64,000 nucleotides of DNA from Areca catechu (lineage: Eukaryota > Streptophyta > Magnoliopsida > Arecales > Arecaceae): positions 47,328,949-47,392,948 of the forward strand of contig CM038052.1 in assembly GCA_021397845.1 (NCBI GenBank), given 5' to 3'. The translations under genes and the position numbers were made by a program. Under the pieces are notes generated by a model, which made no database searches, was not told the DNA's origin, and saw nothing but the letters and a program-made list of their open reading frames with translations. Below are positions 57,058 to 64,000 of the stretch, piece after piece; position 1 is the first letter of the stretch, and every line of letters starts with the position of its first letter.

Positions 57058-58584
57058 AGGTTGCAGTAGTAATATTATCCTGATGCATGTATTAGATTAA
57101 AATAGTTTAATCTATTTTTGTATTCTGATAGTACTTTCAGGAACCTAGTTGAGACCTTCACCATGACCGTGTATCTTTGACACGATGCGGATCGTCTTTG
57201 TTGGCCTCTTCAGAAGGATCCTTTAAGAAAATTTTCGAATTAAAAATTGTTTTAGTTCAGATACTGTTGCGACATGTCTGTTGATTATTGGGCTATGAAA
57301 TGTTTATAAAATATATATCTAGATATGATGCATGAATTGTTATGTAAAAAAAAAATGTTTTACATTGACACTTAATTAAAAATGTTTTGATTATTTGTAT
57401 GGCTTATTAAAATAAAATTATTAGGTTTATGAAATCTAATTTGACATGAATAAGCCATTTTGGATTAATTGGGTTAGTTATCTAATTGGGTCCTTAATAT
57501 GGTTAGACCTAGATTTACTTGAACCGGATAAAAGAAGATTAATCAAAAGTTGATTAAGGTCCTTCTTTAGAACTATCTAATAGTTAGATTAGTTGATCCG
57601 TTCATCTAAAATGGATCCAATTAGTGGCTCAGTAGATGCCCGAGTCTTTAGGCTAGTATGATCGAGTTTGGTAAACCGACTGGTGTCGAGGTAGGTTTGG
57701 CATTGTGATCATGGTTGCATGAGGCTACCTCTTTCCTGGCCAACTTGGTTGGTGTCTAAGAAAGAAGGTTAATGGCGGATACTCACCCATGATCTCGCCT
57801 ACCTGGCTAGTCGTGTCAACCAGAACTGATTGGAAAAGCTAATTGACTCGTGTTAACCCATGTCACCCAGGTTGATCAGTCTAACTGATTTTTAGGTGCC
57901 CATGGATCAATTGTTGAATTGATTCAACTCTCCTGGAAACTGATTCGTTCAGTGGGAGAATGATCCATGTTTCCCGTCTCTTTCTTCTGTCACAAACTAA
58001 AAATCCTCTAAAATTATTAGGTCCTTAAAAAGGCTAAGTCAATGTGTTGACAGTGTCTTAGCCTCCCATTAAGTCAGTTAGAAATGTGTCCACTAGCTTG
58101 GTGTGCATCGGCAGTTCCAAAGAACGGGTGTACATCCGGCGACTGGAATTTCTATCTGATCGATGATAGTTCAGTGCAACCTCCTTAACGGGACCAGGTG
58201 GGCCGGCCAAAGTCGGGCTTGGTCTTTAGTTTGCTGGAAGCATTGAATTTGTCATTTTAATGGTTGGACCTAACCAAAGACCAGCAATAGGAGGCCCCAA
58301 GGCCGATTGAGGTGTTCTCTGGGGTAAAAAAGAAATACTGAAAATTGTTTAGGGAAGCAATTGGTTTATGAACCTACCTTTAGGCTCGTATAAGTGAGCC
58401 GGCCAAAGTCGGGCTCATGCGAGGCCTATTGGATTTCAGTACCCACTTGAAAAAGTGTTTTCACGGATTGGAGTTAGAGGCTACCAATCTAAAAAATTAG
58501 TGGGAGAAACCTTTAGACTAAAGTCCAAGTCTTTTGGTTAAAATATTAATTCATACACTAATTTGGTCTTTTTTTTCTTTTCAG
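57058..58584 (+). other. Copia-B leader with a splice-acceptor-like end
   Basis: About 1.5 kb without a coding frame. It contains repeated GTGGGCCGGCCAAAGTCGGG-like words (about 58198 and 58397). It ends with a pyrimidine run and CAG directly before the gag ATG. Copia-A has the same arrangement before 29985. Confidence 0.6.
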
Positions 58585-59436
58585 ATGTCTTCCAATTTAT
58601 TGCTCCGGTCACTTCTCGATAACGAGAAGTTAAAAGGTCATAACTTTGATAGTTGGTATCGAAGGTTGAGAATCGTTCTGGAGCATGAACGAATCCTTTA
58701 TGTGATAACGGATCCGGCACCTGAAATCCCTCCCGTAAATTCACGGAGTGCGGTCAGAGACGCTTATCTGAAGTGGGTCTCTGATCGGACTACTGTCCGT
58801 TGCATTATGTTAGCGGCGATGAACAACAAGTTCAGTCGCAAATTCGAGGAGGCCCAACCTGATGAAATCCTTCAAAAGTTGAAGGAATCCTTCGGCACCC
58901 CGGATGATGTAGAACTGTACAAAGTGTCTTGTGCCATCTACAACTCCAAGATGCCGAATGGTGGTTCAATCACTGATCATGTATTGTACATGATCGAGCT
59001 GATTGAAAAGCTGGGCAAACTCGGATGCCCCTTGCACGAGCAGCTCGGCAAGGATGCGATCCTGAATTCTCTTCCCTCCTCCTATCTTGACTTTCTTGAT
59101 CATTATAGAATGAACAAGCCTGCAGTCAACTACCATGATCTTTTGGGGTTGCTGCAGACTTTCGAGAAAGACCACCAACTGAATAAGGGGGTGGTGAATT
59201 TAGTGGGGGGAAGTAGAGGTCGTCGTCCCTTTTCGAAAGGGAAGAAGAAAATAAATAAAAAGGGAAAGAAGGTGCAGAATGCTCCTGGCCCTAGTCAGAC
59301 CAGGAAGTATAAGGCTGATCAATCTTCTGCAGAATGTTTCCACTGCAAGAAGAAGGGACACTGGAAGAGGAACTGTCCTCTTTATATTGCGTCCCTTGAT
59401 CTGAACAGGCCGAGGAAGCAGAAGTCTGCTGAATAA
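58585..59436 (+). CDS. gag: Copia-B gag, intact frame, about 283 aa
   Basis: The likely start is the ATG at 58585 (MSSNLLLRSLLDNEKLKG) right after the pyrimidine-AG run; the open frame extends further upstream, without support. The capsid (UBN2-type) region includes WYRRLRIVLEHERILYVI, KVSCAIYNSKMPNGG and HEQLGKDAILNSLPSSYLDF. A Lys-rich stretch precedes the zinc knuckle CFHCKKKGHWKRNCP near 59335. It ends in TAA (59434-59436), where Copia-A has CAA. Gag builds the particle. The frame is intact, unlike pol of the same element. Confidence 0.8.
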   Translation: MSSNLLLRSLLDNEKLKGHNFDSWYRRLRIVLEHERILYVITDPAPEIPPVNSRSAVRDAYLKWVSDRTTVRCIMLAAMNNKFSRKFEEAQPDEILQKLKESFGTPDDVELYKVSCAIYNSKMPNGGSITDHVLYMIELIEKLGKLGCPLHEQLGKDAILNSLPSSYLDFLDHYRMNKPAVNYHDLLGLLQTFEKDHQLNKGVVNLVGGSRGRRPFSKGKKKINKKGKKVQNAPGPSQTRKYKADQSSAECFHCKKKGHWKRNCPLYIASLDLNRPRKQKSAE

Positions 59437-60860
59437 GGTATTTATATGATAAAACCTTGTAATTACTCTATTGTTGATACCACTAACTGGGTATTGGATA
59501 CTGGTAGTCCAATTCATATTTGTAATTCATTACAGGGACTTCAAGTTAGCAGAAGATTTGAAGATGGAGAACAGTTTCTGAGCATCGGGAATGGAAATCG
59601 TGTTCCAGTACTGGCGGTCGGAGTCCTGCATTTTGTCTTTGAGTCTTGTACTGTCGAACTAGTCGACTGTCACTATTGTCCTAGTTTCATTATGAGCATA
59701 ATCTCTGTAGGCCTTTTGGCCAATTATGGTTTTGAACTATCAATAAAGGGAGATTTTTGCAATGTTATTTTGAATAACTCTGTGATAATGAAAGCTAGAT
59801 TAAATAATGGCATATATATACTATCAAGGCCTGTTAGTGTAATGTACACTTCTAGCAAACGTCCAAGATTAGATAATGTCAACGATTTGTATCTTTGGCA
59901 CTGTAGGCTAGGTCATATTAACCAAAATAGGATAAACAAGATGCGAGGAGATGGACTCCTCGAGGTCGGTGATTCTGAATCACTGCCCACTTGTGAATCC
60001 TGTTTAGTTGGTAAAATGACCAAGTCACCTTTTACTGGAAAAGGTAAACGAGCTACAGAACTTCTAAGTCTAATACATACTGATGTATGTGGACCGATGA
60101 CACTTAGTGCCAGAGGAGGATACAAATATTTCGTTACTTTTATAGACGACTTTTCAAGGTTCAGTTATGTCTTTTTAATGAGACATAAGTCTGAGTCGTT
60201 TGAAATGTTCAAACGATACCGTAATGAAGTAGAAAAGCAAACTGGAAAAAGTATTAAAACCCTTCGATCTGATCGAGGTGGTAAATACTTATCTGGTGAA
60301 TTTTTGACATATCTTGAGGAGAATGGAATTCTCTCTTAATGGACTCCTCCAGGAACATCACAGTTGAATGGTGTGTCCGAAAGGAGGAATCGAACCTTGT
60401 TGGACATGGTTCGATCCATGATGGGTTTTGCAACTTTGCCGCTATCCTTTTGGGGATATGCGCTTCAGACAGCCTGTTACTTATTAAATGACGTTCCAAG
60501 TAAGTCTGTTGTCTCCACTCCGTATGAGATGTGGACTGGACATAAACCCTCAATCTCACACCTTCGGGTCTGGGGTTGTCTGGCTTACGTAAAGCATTTA
60601 GACTTAGACAAACTTGGTCCTAGGTCTGATCGGTGTTTATTCATTGGTTATCCTAATGAAACCAAAGGATATTTCTTTTACTTGGAGAATAAACAAAAGG
60701 TGTTCATTGCTCTTAGAGCTATCTTTTTGGAAAAGGAGTTCCTTGAAGAAGGAACTATAGCTTCTAAGATTGAACTTGATGAAGTTCAGCCAATAGAAGA
60801 ACCTGCACACTCTGAGGACATCGTAGAACCGACTGTGATTGAATCACACCCAGAACCCAT
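59437..60860 (+). pseudogene. Copia-B protease and integrase
   Basis: In frame after the gag stop. Protease NWVLDTGSPIHICN (about 59485). GAG-pre-integrase LYLWHCRLGHINQNRINKMR (59888) with CESCLVGKMTKSPF. Integrase core VTFIDDFSRFSYVFLM (first Asp, 60136), LRSDRGGKYLSGEFL (60262; D at the second position) and NGVSERRNRTLLDMVRSMMG (Glu, 60367). A TAA at 60337 replaces an expected Gln. All three catalytic acids are present. Confidence 0.82.
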
Positions 60861-61835
60861 TAGGAGATCCGGTAGAATATCGCATCAGCCAGACAGATAC
60901 TATGGTTTCTTGGTCCGGGACAGCGATCCCATTGAGCTCGATGAGAACAATGAGGATCCGATCACCTATATGGATGCACTTCAGAGATCTGACTCTGAGG
61001 CATGGCTTGGATCCATGCGATCCAAAATGGAGTCCATGGAAATCAACAATGTTTGGACATTGGTTGATCCGCCTGAAGGAATAAAATCCATCGGGTGTAA
61101 ATGGATCTTCAAGAGGAAAAGGGGTGCAGATGGGAAGGTAGAGACCTATAAAGCCCATCTGGTTGCCAAGTGGTATCGTTAGCGATATGGTATCGATTAT
61201 GACGAGATTTTCTTCCCTGTGGCAATGCTCAAGTTCATTCGGATCATGCTTGCTTTGGCAGCATTTTTTGATTACGAGATCTGGCAAATGGATGTCCGAA
61301 CCGCTTTCCTAAATGGGAACTGGAAGAGGAGGTGTATATGATACAGCCTGAAGGGTTCACATCCACAGATGAATCAAAAGTATGCAAGTTGCAGAGGTCC
61401 ATTTATGGACTCAAGCAAGCATCTCGAAGTTGGAATTTATGGTTTGATAGATGTATCAAATCGTATGGCTTCGTTAGGAATGGAGAAGAACCCTGCATCT
61501 ATAAGTGGGTTAACGATTTTGTGGTTGTATTCCTAGTACTATATGTTGACGACATTCTCCTAATCGGGAATGTCGTTGCTGCATTACAAGGAATAAAAGT
61601 CTGGTTGTCATCTCAGTTCTCCATGAAGGACTCGGGTGAAGCTTCTTACATACTAGGTATGAAGATCTATAGAGATAGATCTAAGAAACTTTTGGGACTG
61701 TCCCAGTCTATGTACATTGACACCATGCTGAAACGGTTCAGCATGGAAAATTTCAAGAAAGGCTATCTTCCGATAGGTTATGGAATTATTCTTTCCTAGA
61801 AGGATTGTGCGACAACTCCTGAGGAAAGAGAGCGC
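60861..61835 (+). pseudogene. Copia-B reverse transcriptase
   Basis: RSGRISHQPDRYYGFL, NNVWTLVDPPEG (61045), KWIFKRKRGADGKVETYKAH (61099), IWQMDVRTAFLNG (61281), SIYGLKQASRSWNLWFDRCI (61399) and catalytic YVDD at 61542-61553, then GEASYILGMKIYRDRSKKL. Stops TAG at 61180 and 61797 (both at Gln positions) and a one-base shift near 61318 inactivate it. Confidence 0.85.
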
Positions 61836-62528
61836 ATGAGTAGAGTACCTTATGCTTCTGCAATAGGCTCTATCATGTATGCAATGACATGTACTAGACC
61901 TGACGTGGCATACACACTAGGAGTAGTGAGCAGATACCAGTCTGACCCAGGTGAGGTGCATTGGAAGGTGGTTAAGTCCATCCTTAAGTATTTAAGAAAT
62001 ACTAAAGATCAATGGCTGATTTATGGAGAACCTGACTTGAAACTTGTGAGGTATTCTGACTCCAGTTTCCAGTCGGATAGAGATGATAGCAAGAGTGTGT
62101 CAGGGTTTATATTTACCCTGAATGGAGGAGCGATCTGCTGGAAAAGTTTCAAGCAAGCAACTGTTGCAGACTCGGTATGTGAAGCAGAATATATTACAGC
62201 ATCAGATGCAGCAAAGGAAGTTGTATGGTTGTGGAAGTTCCTTGGAGAGCTAGGGGTGGCACCTTTCCTAGATGGTCCTGTTCCGGTGTACTGTGACTGC
62301 ACTAGAGCCATTGCTCAAGCTAAGGAGCCTAAAGCTCATCACCGCACCAAGCACATTCTGCGGCGCTACCACCATGTACGAGAGATCGTGGAACGAGGCG
62401 ACATCAATCTTCTAAAGATTAATGAAAAAGAAAATCTGGCCGACCCCTTCACTAAAGCCATCGGAATAAAAGAGTTCGACTATTTTAAATGGGAAATGGG
62501 TATTAGATACTCTTATGATTGGCTTTAG
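61836..62528 (+). pseudogene. Copia-B RNase H (C-terminal part of pol)
   Basis: An open frame from MSRVPYASAIGSIMYAMTCT. RNase H motifs: SDSSFQSDRDDSKSVSGFIF (about 62058), CEAEYITASDAAKEVVWLWK (62179), HHRTKHILRRYHHVREIV (62338) and KENLADPFTKAI (62431). Ends at TAG 62526-62528, a few bases before the polypurine tract. Confidence 0.83.
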
Positions 62529-62529
62529 T

Positions 62530-62541
62530 ACAAGTGGGAGT
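62530..62541 (+). other. Copia-B polypurine tract
   Basis: ACAAGTGGGAGT directly precedes the 3' LTR. Copia-A has CCAAGTGGGAGT at 33941-33952. Confidence 0.75.
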
Positions 62542-63846
62542 TGTTGGGAATTGTGTCCCAAAACCAATCGCCTGGGTTGTAGGCGTTTGTGCTCAGTATT
62601 GTATTCTTTTTATGAATTAATAAAATTTGGCATCTCATCACATATTATTTTCCTGAAATGAACTCTTTCCATGTGTTAAAGTCCTTAGGACTACACTGAC
62701 TTCGATACAGAGAAGATGTATCGAGTGATCCTTAAACCAGGTTCACAACCAAATGATACATTATACTGGACGGCAATATATCAAGTATAGGTTGTTGTAG
62801 TTCACATCGTTTGGTTGTCCTCTTGACCAAATGAGTGTGGTGACACTGATGTGATCTGCAAGTGGGATATGTGATATCTCATTGAACGTGACTCCGTGCA
62901 GCCCCTTTCTGCCAAAGGGATACTCATGATAGGATATGGGTATATGTGTCCCTCTGACCTGAGGTCATCACGGTAGCTTGCAAGCAACTCCCTGTGCTTT
63001 GGTGCCGGACTACCCGGATTTTTAATCCGGTGACGGAAGGTTTCTGGGTACAGGCAAGTACTTGTGGAGCAGTGATGGACAAAGATGAAATTGACCTGTC
63101 CAAACAGTTTGGATTGAATGTCTCGCAGTATCTCAATTTAGCAAATCCTTCGTCGGGGTAGCCCTAGTAAAGAGTCACTGGGCTTGCGAGGTTGAGACAC
63201 GTAGTGGACTGACTCTGTCTGGGTTGGCAGCCCAATCTCAGTCGTCCTGAGCATTAGAGGTCAAAGGGATAAATTATACGGTAACCATATGCCAGAGGAT
63301 CGATTTCTCTCGCATCTTCGACCTATCCGGACGTCGGGATCCATTGCTAGATGGTATCTTGTGCTAGTACTGGAATTGTTCCAGTACTACCGCCTAGGTT
63401 CGAACCTATGAGGTCACATGCCATAGAGGATAACTCCCTGATCCAGTTACCGGTATTTGATTAGGAATCTTATCGGTGACTGTTTGATTGAGCACATTGG
63501 ACTGCCCTTGGGTTTGGGTCATTCAGAGTTTGTCCCAGTTTATCAGGAATTTTTTCTGGTTAACCAGGACTTGACCTAACCTTCTGATAATTAGATTTTG
63601 ATCTAATTACATGGTTGAACCCATTTCACACCTTTTGGGATTTTTTAAAAACCCTTTGATCCGTTTTAAATTGTTTTAAACCATTTTTTTTTTTAATCCC
63701 TTCCAATCGATCTTTATTGAATGGCCGAACAGAGCTTTGGGCGTCTCTTCTCCTTCTTCCGTTCTCCACGAATTCAACTGGATTGAATTCGTTAAATGGC
63801 ATGATCCAAGCATTCTGCCTTTCCCCTCTCCCTCCCGTCCTCTTAG
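62542..63846 (+). repeat. 3' LTR of Copia-B, truncated at 1305 bp
   Basis: Starts TGTTGGGAATTGTGTCCC and matches 54813-56114. The match stops at CCTCTTAG (63846), so about 930 bp of LTR are missing. Confidence 0.87.
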
Positions 63847-64000
63847 GTGCTTGGTTGGCACCGAACCATTATAAATCTTTATGTTTGTGTGATTGTTCTT
63901 CTTGTACTTTTATTTCTTTATTTTCGCTCCATTTATTTGAAATACACAAGTACTTGAATTGCATTAGCACATACTTGCTTTAGTTCATATTTTAAATAGT
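63847..64000 (+). repeat. SIRE-like LTR, continuation after Copia-B
   Basis: GTGCTTGGTTGGCACCGAAC, then AT-rich sequence to the window edge. It fits as a continuation of ACAAGTTGG at 54804-54812. The end of this LTR and its element are outside the window. Confidence 0.5.

Larger units (their letters stand above)
54813..63846 (+). mobile_element. Copia-B: Ty1/copia element nested in the SIRE-like LTR
   Basis: 5' LTR 54813-57044, PBS, 1.5-kb leader, gag, protease, integrase, RT, RNase H, polypurine tract, and a 3' LTR truncated to 62542-63846. The left flank is GTTGG. The right junction GTGCTTGGTTGG continues the host LTR, so the end of the 3' LTR and most of the right duplication were deleted. 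Lineage not assigned; the LTR start and length recall Angela-type elements (inference). Confidence 0.85.

Overview
The window reads as plant nuclear DNA, from an angiosperm and perhaps a monocot such as a palm. The species is inference. It consists almost entirely of nested and decayed LTR retrotransposons. I find no intact host gene, no rRNA or tRNA gene, and nothing bacterial. The only gene-like sequence outside LTR elements is a broken plant-mobile-domain (PMD) pseudogene near 19.2-20.6 kb.

Layout. (1) 1-19146: a large Ty3/gypsy element of Tat type (Gypsy-A, + strand). It has the end of its 5' LTR, gag, protease, RT, RNase H, a second RNase H and integrase, then a 121-bp minisatellite, an antisense gene, and a roughly 2.9-kb 3' LTR carrying a 185-bp satellite-like array. 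Its protease is split by a 6.9-kb pol-deleted chromovirus (2111-9046) with two 1703-bp LTRs, a triplicated primer-binding site and an intact gag-like frame. (2) 19147-22729: PMD pseudogene and AT-rich spacer. (3) 22730-27794: Gypsy-B, a rearranged insertion flanked by TTAAT, whose two ends are the same R-U5 sequence in opposite orientations. (4) 29244-43244: Gypsy-C, flanked by AGCAT, without recognisable gag or pol but with an antisense gene and arrays. Copia-A (29944 to about 36420) lies inside it. (5) 43250-47216: an opposite-strand gypsy gag relic, a solo-LTR-like block and a hAT-like MITE. (6) 47217 to the right edge: Gypsy-D (LTR, gag to integrase), interrupted at 53933 by a SIRE-like LTR, which is itself interrupted at 54813 by Copia-B (54813-63846). 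The SIRE-like LTR resumes at 63847.

The recurring theme is Tat-type gypsy elements that carry, between pol and the 3' LTR, a gene on the opposite strand. Three diverged copies (A, B, C) show the same domain order. The most unusual single structure is Gypsy-B. Its layout fits a reverse-transcription product in which minus-strand strong-stop DNA was joined to the wrong place and was then integrated through two U5 ends. Coding frames are mostly broken by stops that look like C-to-T decay of methylated DNA. The gag-like frame at 4782-6422 is the clear exception.
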